From positions 4,987,501 to 5,051,500 of the forward strand of contig NC_091096.1 in the NCBI RefSeq assembly GCF_024713975.1: 64,000 nt of DNA. Reading direction: 5' to 3'. Every line of letters starts with the position of its first letter. Within the stretch, counting starts at the first letter, position 1. The position numbers and the translations under genes are program-made. The notes beneath the pieces were generated by a model. The model searched no databases. It worked only from the letters and a program-made list of their open reading frames with translations, and was not told where the DNA came from. Of the stretch, positions 52,957 through 63,490 are shown piece after piece. This DNA comes from Paralichthys olivaceus (Eukaryota > Chordata > Actinopteri > Pleuronectiformes > Paralichthyidae).

Positions 52957-55900
52957 TGATTTGATGCCGCTTGATTGGATTCAAGACAACTGAGCTCTAC
53001 TTTAGTTCATCATATTTCAGGTTCTCTAACCTGTGAGCCGATACACCGGGTTGAGGGAAGTGAACCCCCAGCTCCAGCAGGTGACTTGGTGATGAGGAAG
53101 GCCGTGACCTGTGACGAGACACTTCTTCTTTTCAGCCCATTGTAGAGAACAGATCTGCAACTGGACACATTAGGACTTGTCCATCCAACATGTGCACACG
53201 GTAAAATACTTCTGCAATAATTTAAGCACCTGCGAGTTGGTGTTGGCAGAATTCACGCAAGTCCCTGATTGTGTGTCCCAGATTCTCAGCTTTCCGTCTT
53301 TCCATCCTCCACCTGTGGCGATTATCTTTTCTCGCCATGGACACCATCCCATCGCCTAATCACACAAACACAGTGAAAATAAAACAGAAGACACCCAACA
53401 CCCAGTGAAGAGTTGCAGGATTAAATAACAGTGTTTCACCAACCAGGTTCAAACAGGTTTACACACACAAAAGTGTTAAAACACAGCTTATAAAGTTTTA
53501 TATATAGTTGTACTTTATATATATAACTATAGTTTGTTGAATTTATAAAATTATAGAACGACATTAGTTGACGAAATATTAGATAGTGATCATGGTATCA
53601 AGGTTCTGCCGATACTCAATCAGTCATGAGTCAGCCTCAGCTGTCAATCATGACGCCTCAGCCCATTTTTATAGCATCAAATAAAACCAGTAAAACCAAA
53701 CTAATTGATTTAAACAAATGTTAAAAGATCTGAGTTTTTCCAGACTGGAAACACAAGTAAACAGAAAAATCACACAAGTAGTTTCTCATGTCCCAGTTTC
53801 TAGTCCACTGACCTTAACAGCACTGGGCTGTTTCATGGTCGTCACCGGCTGTTTTGTCCTTGTGAGTCCTGCAATGTCCCCGTCCCATATATGGAGGAGG
53901 CCGTCTGCGGAGCCGCTGGCCAGCCAGTCGTCTCCTGGTGACCACTGAAGGCTGCAGATCCCCTCGTCCTGCAGAGCTGCACCAACCAGAGGCACAGGAG
54001 CCCGGGGGTCAAGGTGATGGATATGTCCGAGAACTGAGCCGCTGTTAGATGGTGGACACTGTTATTTCCCTGCAGTTGATAAATAATGTTCTGCTTTGTC
54101 ATGCTCAGGACATAGTCACCTACATTTATTTTGCTGAGGAATTAAACCGTTTTCTGTGTAATATGGTACACTGAACACACACACACACTGTATGGAGGAC
54201 CAGAAATGACCTAAGCATAAATAAATAAATGTGGAAATAAATAAATAAATGTCTTAAATTCATTTACACATTTATTTATTTCTGTGTTCCAGTTCCACTA
54301 CTTCTGCCTGTCAATGCTGACTGCTTTGCAGTAGTTGCTGTTTGCACTGCTGTGTCAGTTGACACTTTAAGAGACACACAGGTGTGTCAGTTCACACTTA
54401 GTGTCTCCTGGTGACCACTGAAAGCTGCAGAACAAGTGTGAACTGACACACTCATTTTTTATTGGGATGATTCAGTAAGAAACTAACGATCATGTGTTTA
54501 GTTATCTATCGATGGCTTCAGATCATGTCTGCGTGTCGCTCTAGTGATTTTATCACTGACTGCGAGCGTCTCCTCTCATGTTGAACTGAGCACAACATGT
54601 TGACGACTCATTTTTCATAATGTTTAAATGATAAACTCTGGAATCAAACAAACACTGAGTTACTTCATGTACTGATCAGGTCCTGATAACTAGTGATGGT
54701 GTTAGTTAAAGTGAGAGCAGAGTGGAGGAGGAAACAGAAACTCCAGCTCGATACAAACCAACTGCAGCTTCAGCTCTGATCATGAAGCAGCTGATCACTG
54801 AGCAGCTGTTACCAGAGAAACTCTGTGTTTCACTGTTTCTACTGCTCTTAAACTAAGTCTCTGATCTGCTGCTTCACGTGAACGTTCACTCAGTTTGCTA
54901 ACTACACTACAGGGTTTCGATCATGTGTCAGATCATGTCTGCGTGTAGCACTTTTAAAGTGTGAACAGACACACCTGTGTGTCTTTTAAAGTGTGAACTG
55001 ACACAACACTGCAAACAGCAACTATTGCACAACAGTCAGCACTGACGGGAAGAAGTAGTCAATAAATAAATGTGGAAATAAATAAATGTGGAATTAAATT
55101 TAAAGGTACAGCTTGTTTTCTGATGTCTAGTGTTGAAGTTGCATGTTGCAGCTGAACACCCCTCACCTCCCCCTCTCCTTCCAAACATGAAAGAGAACCT
55201 GTGGAAGCCTTTAATTGTCATAAAAATTCAGAAGGTGTTTAGTTTGTCCAGTCTGGACTGATGTAAAAAACATGGCGGCCTCCGTAGAGAGGGTCCCCTC
55301 CATGTTAATATAAAGTATTTTAATATAAAGGGCCTTTTCTGAGGTAAAGAAAACTACAAATCATAAAATTTAGATGAAACGAACTATTGAAAACATCATG
55401 AGGATTATTCTACATTTAATTTCTCCCAATAGTTCCCTTTCACCTAAATCTTACACACTGGACCTTTATTTATTTATACTTAAGTCAGTTCTGGTCCTCC
55501 AAACACCAGTACCTGCTCAGTAACTGCTGTTTCCAGGAAAGCGCTCTGACCACAGACAGGTGTGATGTCATACGTCTCATAATCTGCTTCGTTTCAACAT
55601 CCCACAGCTGAGGAGTCAAAGAAAGACAAAGAAACCACAAACCGTCAGCCTGCTGATGCAACAGGTCCTTTGCACAGACCCCTTTAACTACACTCTGTAT
55701 GAATAAGAGTTCACCCCTCTACCAGTTCATTTACTTGAAGTGCTTACCTGCACATCACCTCGTCTGGTCCCAATGCACAGAGCTCTGCCGTCTCTGCTCC
55801 AGCACAGAGACGAGACGGACTGATGGTGTCCAGTTGGTAGACTCTGCTCCAGATTTCCCACCAGAACTCGGGTTTCTGAATTCCAGAGGTAAACAGAACA

Positions 55901-56785
55901 GCCCAGGGCTAATGCAACCACGCCATTACAACTGCAGTCGAGAACGTTCGTGTCTGAGGGGGAAGAGATGGAGGAGAGTGTGCTTATTTGACCTTACGAT
56001 GGTCAGACAAATAGGAGCTTTTCACTGGTGCTTTACAGCTTATTGGCAATAACAACGTGTACAAATTAAAATTATAATAATACTAAAGGCCAGTAAACAC
56101 AAACCCCACCATGCACTGATGAAAAAAAAAAATTCAGGAATTGAACAAGGTCTCTTAAATTGTAAAAGAGAATTAAATTCCTACATTTGTTTATTCTAAC
56201 TGTTCAGTTATACTTTGTGTTGTTATCTCCTGAATCCTATTTTAAAGGCTTCTCCGCAGTACTCAGTACTTTTTACAACGTCCAGATGTGTTAGGCAATT
56301 ACTTACAGTTTTTTTTTTTAAATATGAAAGCATTTATTTGTGACACACAGACAGCATAGGAGGCATTAACTAACTTTTAATCTTTTCATGGGTCGTTGAG
56401 GCTCAGTGTTCTTCCTCGTGCATTTGAGAGTAAAGCAGAATTTGTGTCTTCTCTTACAATAGTCGTTCAGAAGCGACGGAGCTGCCAACTTCATCACTGG
56501 TGTTCCCTGCCGACCGTCTGGAGCTTTGTCCAGAACTGTGAAGGGCTGCAAACTACATCTTCTCACATCAGCGCCTGTCAAACAAAAAGAACATGCAAGA
56601 CGTTTCACATCAGCAGTACATCTTTGGTTTACTGGTGATAGTCTCAAACACATGTATTCTCTTAGTTATTCTGTCGTCAGGTTTGAAACAAGAAACATTA
56701 AACTCTTTAAATATTGGATTAATGACCCCTGACCATATTTACACTGAGGCTTATAGACGCAATCTGTTCAACAACTGTAAAACAA

Positions 56786-56823
<38 letters not shown>

Positions 56824-59800
56824 TTCAGCACATATCATGTTCGACCATCATGACTCCATTAACTTAACTCATATTTAACATTTCACACAATCATATCAGA
56901 AAAGACAAACAAAGACCTACAGCATTTCTCAAGTTCTTTCTTTTTTGTTTTAGCCTCTTGTTTCCTGGAGCGACATAAGGCAGTATCGCTCATCGTGTGT
57001 GTGTGTGTGTGTGTGTGTAGAAGAAATGTACGAGTGAAGAAAGAGTCTGCATGCTTTACCAGTCTGTTGTGTGCTGACAGGTTCTTCCACTGCTGCTCTC
57101 CACATCCATCCCTGTGAAAAAATGTTTTTATTGTCATTAGATTAGATATTTTACATGATTTTATATAAACATGTTCTTTTTCAAACGTATTTATCTATAT
57201 GAATGATCTTGCAGATATAGACAACATTTTCTGTATTTTGAAAGCCAGCACGGCAGGAGGAAATCCAGCACCCTGTCAAAGATTTTCATCTCTTAACACA
57301 CACACCCACACACACACACACACAGAAACCAAACTGCAGAGGCGCAGTCTCACATTTCTGAAACAGACCTGTTGTGGGACATTTTGTGTTGCAGGTCGTC
57401 CCCTGGCACAGATGGTGTGTGAAGTGTTCAGCGGTATAACAGACAAACGTCCCTCCAGTGTTGTCTCTGATGAGGACAAATGATAAGACAGAAACTAACA
57501 TCAATTATGATTAAATCTACCGTGTCTGTGTAGATCGATTCAATTTAAATGTGGTTTATTTATTTGGCCTTGGCCGAGGCATCTGCTCTACTGAGTGAAA
57601 AAGTTTTGGCAAAACCAACACTGTGTCCGTTCATCCATCCCCCAACTTCGTGAAAACGAGAGAGAGAAAGAGAGAGAGGAGTCAGGATGGACTGACTGAA
57701 TGAATATATATGATTTAATATAATGTATAAGTATAAGTGCCAGTTGGTGGGTTCATTTATACAGCTCTCAAGGAGGCAGACCATTACATCGGCAAAATTT
57801 AAAAAACAAATGTCAATAGACTCAGCTAATCATCGTTAGACAATAAATTCGTCCAATCGCCCGACCCTGGCTGGTAGTCGGCACAAGTGTTGCTGGGAAA
57901 TCAGAGGCGTAGCCAGTGAAGTATATGCTGATGTAATGTGAGGCTCCAGCACATGAAAAAACCAACCAGCACTAGCACTCGGCTCCCTCTGGTGGAAACG
58001 GGGGAAACAAAGTGAAAGTAACAGTGGGTCGTGGCTGGTGTTGGGATAAATCTTCAGAAAAAGGATGTAAGACAATGAAATGTCCCCAAAAGTGGCCTGT
58101 GGTGTTGGAGAGGTCAGTGTCACAGTATCTCAGGGCCAGGCTGGTTGTGGAGATACTAACCTTGCAGCGCCCCCTGCAGGCCTCTGCGTGCTGCTTCATG
58201 GTGTGTGGGTGGAGAGTCCAGCTCCAGCCTCTGACACACCGTGTCCAACTCAAAGCATCGCTGCCTCTGCTGCCGCCCAGTGGTCAGAGGTGTACTCACA
58301 GCCGGAGCCTCGGTGCTGCTCCTGTGGAAGTGGATCCACGTCTTGAAACGTTTGTATGAAACGTTACAAGCGTCGTTTTGTCCCTGAGAAGACACATGAT
58401 AATAATAAATTCTATTATAACTTACTGAAAAATAATTTAAACAAAACTACAGCAGGTCTGAATATGAAAAAAAAAAAAAACTTCACTGCAGCGTCATTCC
58501 AATTTAGATCAATGCTTCTGGTTTACACTTTCAAAGTAAAAGACCTTTACATTAACCCCTGACCCTTGTTTTCCTCTTAAGAGACCAGTCATCATATGAA
58601 TGTATGTTAGACTATTAATCCTGCTCTAGGGATACACACATATTTTTTAATTAATCAACTATGATTTAATGATTAAATTTATTTTCATTCTACAATTTCC
58701 ACATCTTTTGTGTAATATTGTGACTTTTGAAATACTTTAGATGACATTTCTCATTAAATTACACCTTAATCCTCATTATAGAACTTTATTCTCATACGCT
58801 CAATATCATTACTTTTTAATTGTTAAATAATTAAATTTTTCATGTAATATTATGACTTTTTTTCATTGAATTTGGATTTGATTCTGTGTTACTATGGTTT
58901 TCCCTAATTAAATTAGGACTTTATTTTGTAATATTATGATTCTCAATTTCAATTTCATTTATTTCGCAATATTACATTACATAAATCTCTAAATTTCAGA
59001 ATTCTTTCCTTCAATCCGTTCCCGATACTCTGTCAAAGTTCAAATAGGTGAAATGTACTTTTTATTTTGCTGGTGAGACTGGTTTTATTTTGACAGAATC
59101 ATCCCCTTGCTTCCTGTTCCATCCTGGTGTACTTCAGGGACTTTTACGCAGAGTCTTCCTCCGTCCGCCCCGACACGTCTGGAGCCCCTGACACCGACAT
59201 ACGGTCTGTTCTTCCCCCTCCAACATGGAGGCCTTAGGGGGCTACCCCACCAAGTCCTCCGGCCCCAGAGCGAAGAGGCTGAAGGTGCTGCTGAGCATGA
59301 CGGTGGGTGTGGGCTGTTTGTTCCTCCTGCAGACGCAGCTGGTGAAGCCGAGGAAACCCCAAGACTTTTATTCTTTCGAGGTGAAGGACGCGAAGGGGAG
59401 GTCTGTCTCTCTGGAGAAGTACCGAGGAAAAGTAAGTCCACATCATCATGTCACTTCTGAGAGTTAATCTGAGCAGACTTTGTCCTGGTTATCCACCGGG
59501 AGATGAGTTTTAGAATAAGTCTTTTCTTAAAGCATCTAATAACCAAACGTTTACGCGCGGTTCCCTCCATGGTCAGGCGTCTTTGGTTGTAAACGTGGCG
59601 AGTCTCAGCGAGCAGACCGAGGTGAACTACATGTCTCTGCAGGAGCTGCACCGGGAGCTGGGCACCTCTCACTTCAACGTGCTGGCCTTCCCCTGCGGAC
59701 AGTTCGGGGACACCGAGCCCGGGAGCAGCCGGGACATCGAGGCCTTCGCCAAGTCCACGTACGGAATCACCTTCCCCTTCTTCAGCAAGATCAAAATAAT

Positions 59801-62800
59801 GGGCTCAGAGGCGGACCCTGCCTTCAGGTTCCTCACAGGTCAGAGAGACACACCACACATCTGTCCAATTACACATGTGCACACAAGCTCAACTATTTGG
59901 GAGCAGAAGTCCCTATGTGTACAGTACCTGTAATAATGATCTGGTACTGATTTATACTCACTGGATGTTTGTATTGACCCGTGCAGACAGTAAATATACA
60001 TGTGACTTCTCTGAAACCCAACTACTGGAGGTGAAGTTTGCTATAAGCTGATCTGGAGCCCCTCCTCATATACAAACCTGTGGTACCTCACACATGTTCT
60101 CAAAGTTAGTACACAAAGGAAGTTTATGTTAGGGGTGGCTGTGTGTCACTTTTGATTAATTGGACTTCTACAAAGATATTTATGGTAATTACTTAGTTTT
60201 ACTACTTATTCAAGCGATAACTAACATTAGCCTAATCATAATCGTTACCACGGCTCGAGCTGATGTGGCTCTGGAGCACCATGGTTCTCCACCGCAGTAA
60301 AGCCCATTTCAGGGGCAGAGGTGCCTCGCAATTCTGTGTCAATCTCCTTTTTTCTCCTACACACTGCACCTTGTGACATCTCACATTAGACACAGCTCTG
60401 CTAAAATAACAATCCAACTCGATTCATGGCTAAACTCAAACTTTTAGATGCATCTTTAATGACTCTATGAAAACGTGTCGTTTTCCAGATTCTGTGAAGA
60501 AAATTCCAAAGTGGAACTTCTGGAAGTTTCTGGTGAATCCCGAGGGGAAAGTCATCCGCTTCTGGCGAACTGACGAGCCCATGGAAAGCGTTCGAGAGGA
60601 GGCCACGGCGCTGGTGCGAGAAATCATCTTAAAGAAACGCGTGGAGCTATGATGGAGCGTATTGACACACAGCTGTTTTCATGTCAGTGTTTCCTGTGCT
60701 GGAGTCACGAGCGGTGGACTGTGAACTGTTCCAGTGAGTTTGGTTTGGGTGACGTCTCCAGAAATGATCCACTAGCTTCAGACACAAATGCTATCAGTGT
60801 CAGAGCAAAGCACATCAGAATATGTGTGTATCTGTGTGTAATGGGGACCATCCTGTGGTTGCTAATGACAACGATGAAGAACTTTGATGACCACTGCTGC
60901 GGCTGAAGAATTGTTTAGCGTTGGATTTTTACACATTTACTTTGGCTTAGTCGCGTCTCTACTTTCCTAATGTTTACGTCAAAATCTATTTGTTAAGGTG
61001 AAGCATTCCAATTAAGGCAATTTTGACTGATCTGAGCCCAGCAAATTGTGAAACATCCATCCAACAATAAAAGGATTTCATCATTTTTTTGATTTAGCTA
61101 ATAGGCCTGGAATCTTTTATGTTTTTGCTATTTAGAAAAATGTTTTTACATCTGCATGTTTTCACATGCAGATGTAAATACTAACTATTGACTACTGGAA
61201 GAGTTCTCACAAATATCAGTTTGGTAAGAACTACCTACAATGACAGAAACAATCTCTGAGAAAAAATGATCGAACGTATACTTTAAATTTTTATTTTAGT
61301 CCATCTACTAACACAGAGAAGGTGGAGACCTATACTGTAGCCAGCCACCAGGGGGCATCAGTCTATGATACCAACTTGCTTGCAAAGCAACACAAATGCA
61401 TACTGATACTGATATATTTGTTTTTTTTATTAGTAGAAGTTCACGGTAATTGCAGAAGCTGCTGGTGAGGATTTAAATGTGGACAGTTGGAGGGCAGCAG
61501 CAGGTAAGCTGGCACTCACACATTCAACCAGCTAACAAGACACTGCCTTCCAGCCACCCACGACAAGACAGCGTAACAACCACACATCTCAAAATAATCC
61601 TTACTCTCTCCTATTTGCAAACAGTCTTCGGTGAATCAGGATGAACGTGTCCTCGACCCCGCACAGCATAAACGGTGAAATGTAAACTGTTAAGGTAGCA
61701 GAGCAGAGTGAGCTGACACAGGAAAACGTCAGCTAACATTACACTGCCTCCCAACCAGTCACACAGCTCGTGAGGCCACGTGAACGGAGATGAATGTTAA
61801 TCATGGTGTTAACTGTTAAATGTGAGGTTTGCTTGTATGAAAGCAACAATTCTCAGAGGTCGGTTGAAAGCAGCAGTGAGGAGTGCAGCTGGCAGCTGTC
61901 AGTCGTACAGTAACACAGCCAGCAGCGGTCACTGCCACACTGTCACCATCAGTCAATCCATCAGTCTGCTAATCTATTTATCTATACAATGAGAAAAACA
62001 AAGTCATTTTTTACAGACGATAAAATGGAGTAGAAACACACCAATAATAGATATTAGTGTGCGAACAGATTAAGTTTAATGAAATTTAACGACAGGGTTT
62101 TATTTTTTTTCCCCACTTTCTTTAAAGCAACACGATGTAACTTTTACTGAGCAACAGCGCCCCCTTCAGTCCCACTCACTGAACAGAAACACAAGTGAGC
62201 AGTGGATATTACCCATGATCCCCGGCTTCCTGAACCAGAAGAGCTGCCGCTGATACAAATCCACCAAACTCTGTTTAGAATTCTTCATATTTTAAAGTTT
62301 CCTGCTGAACATTGGAGATAAACTGTGGTTTTGAATGACTTCTCGGTCTTTTTAACTGAGCCACAGTTCAGCTTTACTCTTCAACTTGCTGGACCTGATT
62401 CTGACGTTTTAAGGAGATCGTACCCACTCACTGAAGTTACATAGAGCTAGAACATTCAGGACTGTTCAGGGTGAGGAGGAGGAATGAATGAGGAAAGATT
62501 CTCTCTATTCCAACTCTGTGAACCATCAAACTCAATTTTGAATCTGCTGTTTCAATGTAAAAAAAAGTTGCAGTGTATCTTTGACAATATGTTCTATTAT
62601 ACTATAAAATCATTTAGGTCATGAAACCACTTCCTTTTTTCTTTTTAAATTAGAAATAAATCTAAATGATAAATTTTACTCATATAGCACCTTTCAAAAC
62701 ACAGCGACAAGGTGCTTTACAAGCTTAAAATGAAAAGGTAGACTATGAGAATTATAAGAACTAATCCTGGGTGGAGGTTGTTGGGCCATGGCGGGAGAGA

Positions 62801-63490
62801 ATTCCAATTTTACAGATTATTATTCCCTCTTACCTTGAAGGGGTAGTTCCTCCTCTTCCCCACAAAGTCTCTGAACATTTCCCTCATATCGTCCTGGTCA
62901 TGAACAAACAAAGAAAAGAATAAGTTGCTCATCATCATCATCATCATCAGAAAACCATTCTCCACATGCAAAACTTCAACAAAAGTGGATTCCATATACC
63001 TCCAAATATAATTATTCAGTAAATTGAGGATTATTAAAACATAAAGTGTTGTTCGCTCCATGCTGAACATGTTAATGCAAGGAGGAACAGTCGTGTGTTT
63101 AGAGTTTGAAGTGGTTGCCTGGTAGCAGCAGCAGCAGCAGCAACAGGCCACAGAGTGAAAGGAAGGACATATAGTTCATAAGATAAGATAAGATAATTCT
63201 TTATTAGTCCCACAATGGGGGAATTTGCAGTATTACAGCAGGGGAAATCAAAATAGACATGAGTAAGTATATAATATGCAATACTTAAGTGTAAGAAAAA
63301 ATGAATTGATTAAAGTAATACAGTGTAAAAAGAGGCAACGTATGTGTAGTGAGTGGATTGCACATGAACCATTGGTATTCCACAGACAGATGAATATATA
63401 GCACACTGCATATTGCTCAGTTAAGAGATAATTAAAACTCAAAGCTCACCCATTCATCTCGAGGTTTCCAGACGAATCTCCAGCGATCAT
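52612..63490 (-). CDS. cdc20b: CDC20B-like WD40 protein (mir-449 host gene)
   Basis: Twelve exons: 63450-63490, 62834-62893, 58161-58383, 57369-57466, 57060-57111, 56458-56574, 55748-55953, 55513-55607, 53813-54041, 53230-53355, 53031-53154 and 52612-52742. From exon 2 all phases agree (487 codons with stop). Exons 6-12 code the WD40 propeller: LLNDYYTNVLDCSCNGVVAL, SVYLWNSETR, GDVQLWDVETK, SHLSVVRALSWKQQLLSSGS, LASGSADGLLHIWDGD, AMGWCPWREK, TNSQICSLQW, TGHSHRVLHLASNP and AAADQCFHIWDLQ. These follow human CDC20B closely; the C-terminal IR tail of CDC20 is absent. Exons 2-5 are weaker (PATQNVPQQ against human VTQNVVQQ). Exon 1 is odd: the ATG at 63490 is one base out of frame with exon 2. The gene hosts gpx8 and mir-449 in intron 2 and acts in multiciliated cells in other vertebrates. 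Confidence 0.88.
52898..52954. repeat. (TG)n microsatellite in the last cdc20b intron
   Basis: About 28 TG units, near the junction with exon 11. Confidence 0.95.
54402..54430 (+). repeat. Copied 28-base piece of cdc20b exon 9
   Basis: GTCTCCTGGTGACCACTGAA then AGCTGCAGA is the same as 53930-53958 inside cdc20b exon 9 (53813-54041), with one difference. It lies between TTCACACTTA and AACAAGTGTGAA, the two arms of a small palindrome of the foldback element. Confidence 0.8.
55101..55468. mobile_element. MITE nested in the foldback element
   Basis: The ends TAAAGGTACAG and CTGGACCTTTA are imperfect inverted repeats. Internal phrases AACATGAAAGAGAACCTGTG and AAAAACATGGCGGCCTCCGT are those of a very common MITE of spiny-rayed fish. 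It sits in the right subterminal AT repeat of the 54193-55501 element, so it is younger. Partial relatives lie at 14830-14965 and 18575-18615. Confidence 0.7.
56790..56822 (+). repeat. (GT)n microsatellite
   Basis: About 15 GT units in the cdc20b intron between exons 5 and 6. Shorter runs are at 56995-57018 (GT) and 57296-57323 (CA). Confidence 0.9.
58384..59224. other. cdc20b intron 2, part before gpx8
   Basis: No gene is seen. 58690-58990 is a degraded minisatellite of TAATATTATGACTTTATTCTC-like units. The gpx8 5' UTR and promoter must lie between about 59040 and 59224; no TATA box is evident. Confidence 0.5.
59225..60652 (+). CDS. gpx8: Glutathione peroxidase 8-like ER membrane protein
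   Basis: Three exons: 59225-59431, 59577-59838 and 60489-60652, giving 210 residues (human GPX8 209). A short N-terminal cytosolic part (MEALGGYPTKSSGPRAKRLK) precedes one membrane segment (about 20-42) and a thioredoxin-fold GPx domain in the ER lumen: FYSFEVKDAKGRSVSLEKYR, VVNVASLSEQTEVNY, LAFPCGQFGDTEPG, PKWNFWKFLVNPEG. GPX8 oxidises PDI using peroxide from ERO1. Two oddities: the peroxidatic Cys expected in VASxCxxT is Ser here (VASLSEQT), and the tetrad Asn in FPCNQFG is Gly. The C-terminus is RVEL in place of a KDEL-like signal (human KEDL). Frames and splice sites are otherwise intact. It is nested in cdc20b intron 2 on the opposite strand, as in mammals. Confidence 0.94.
61064..61069 (+). 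promoter_or_regulatory. Poly(A) signal of gpx8
   Basis: AATAAA (CAACAATAAAAGG), about 410 bases past the gpx8 stop. Confidence 0.55.
61145..61178. repeat. Perfect 14-bp inverted repeat, 6-nt loop
   Basis: TTTACATCTGCATG, loop TTTTCA, then CATGCAGATGTAAA, 75 bases after the gpx8 poly(A) signal and before the mir-449 cluster. It could be a termination or processing hairpin; no known family. Confidence 0.85.
61488..61552 (-). ncRNA. mir449: mir-449 family hairpin 1
   Basis: Minus strand, same as the host cdc20b. The 5p arm at 61548-61526 begins AGGCAGTGTCTTGTTAGCTG. The seed GGCAGTG and the 3' half GTTAGCTGG match miR-449 (human 449b starts AGGCAGUGUAUUGUUAGCUG), and part also resembles miR-34a, its sister family. 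The 3p arm at 61512-61491 (CCAGCTTACCTGCTGCTGCC) pairs with it through CCAGC/GCTGG and CTGCC/GGCAG, leaving a loop of about 13 bases. Location in intron 2 of cdc20b equals the mammalian site. miR-449 lowers Notch-pathway and CP110 levels during multiciliogenesis. Confidence 0.85.
61690..61755 (-). ncRNA. mir449: mir-449 family hairpin 2
   Basis: Minus strand. The 5p arm at 61749-61728 begins AGGCAGTGTAATGTTAGCTG, with the same seed and GTTAGCTG core as miR-449. The 3p arm at about 61716-61698 (GTCAGCTCACTCTGCTCTGC) pairs through GTCAGCT/AGCTGAC and the CTGCT end. It lies about 180 bases upstream, in transcription order, of hairpin 1, a spacing typical of one polycistronic primary transcript. 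Confidence 0.83.
61868..61940 (-). ncRNA. mir449c: mir-449c-like hairpin 3
   Basis: Minus strand, first of the three in transcription order. The 5p arm at 61937-61915 begins TGGCAGTGACCGCTGCTGGC: the seed GGCAGTG is exact and the 3' part GCTGCTGGCTGT resembles human miR-449c (GCUAGCGGCUGU) more than 449a/b. The 3p arm at 61898-61871 holds GCCAGC and TCACTGC, which pair with GCTGGC and GCAGTGA of the 5p arm. The middle is more diverged than in hairpins 1 and 2, so functional maturation is less sure. Confidence 0.6.
62123..62583. mobile_element. MITE in cdc20b intron 2
   Basis: It opens with TTAAAGCAACACGATGTAAC and closes with AGTTGCAGTGTATCTTTGA, an imperfect terminal inverted repeat. Internal phrases GAACAGAAACACAAG and GAACCAGAAGAGCTGC are familiar from a common fish MITE. 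It carries no coding sequence. Confidence 0.55.
62665..62820 (+). repeat. Interspersed repeat fragment
   Basis: TATAGCACCTTTCAAAACAC and AAGGTGCTTTACAAG is a phrase of a common fish retroposon. The fragment ends just before cdc20b exon 2. Confidence 0.45.
63178..63320 (+). repeat. Interspersed repeat fragment in cdc20b intron 1
   Basis: AAGATAATTCTTTATTAGTC, CCACAATGGGGGAATTTGCA and TATTACAGCAGG, the same family as the granzyme intron 2 repeats but closer to the usual consensus, so probably a younger copy. It is preceded by four AAGAT units. Confidence 0.6.

Larger units (their letters stand above)
54193..55501. mobile_element. Foldback DNA transposon in a cdc20b intron
   Basis: The ends are inverted copies: TGGAGGACCAGAAATGACCT at 54193 and the complement of TGGAGGACCAGAACTGACTT ending at 55501. 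AT-rich AATAAATAAATG repeats follow, then a second inverted stretch (54300-54395 against 54955-55060, with GTGTCAGTTCACACTT). No transposase is present. The element lies between cdc20b exons 8 and 9 and is interrupted by a second MITE (55101-55468). A target duplication is not clear. Confidence 0.7.

Noticed and set aside
55505-55610. Suspected frameshift in cdc20b exon 8
   Set aside because: A second, careful reading of the reverse complement gives one open frame (LWDVETKQIMRRMTSHLSVV) that joins both neighbouring exons in phase.
62810-63151. 113-codon minus frame starting in a poly-Cys stretch
   Set aside because: The Cys run is a GCA/GCT repeat; only the 60-base stretch 62834-62893 is kept, as cdc20b exon 2.
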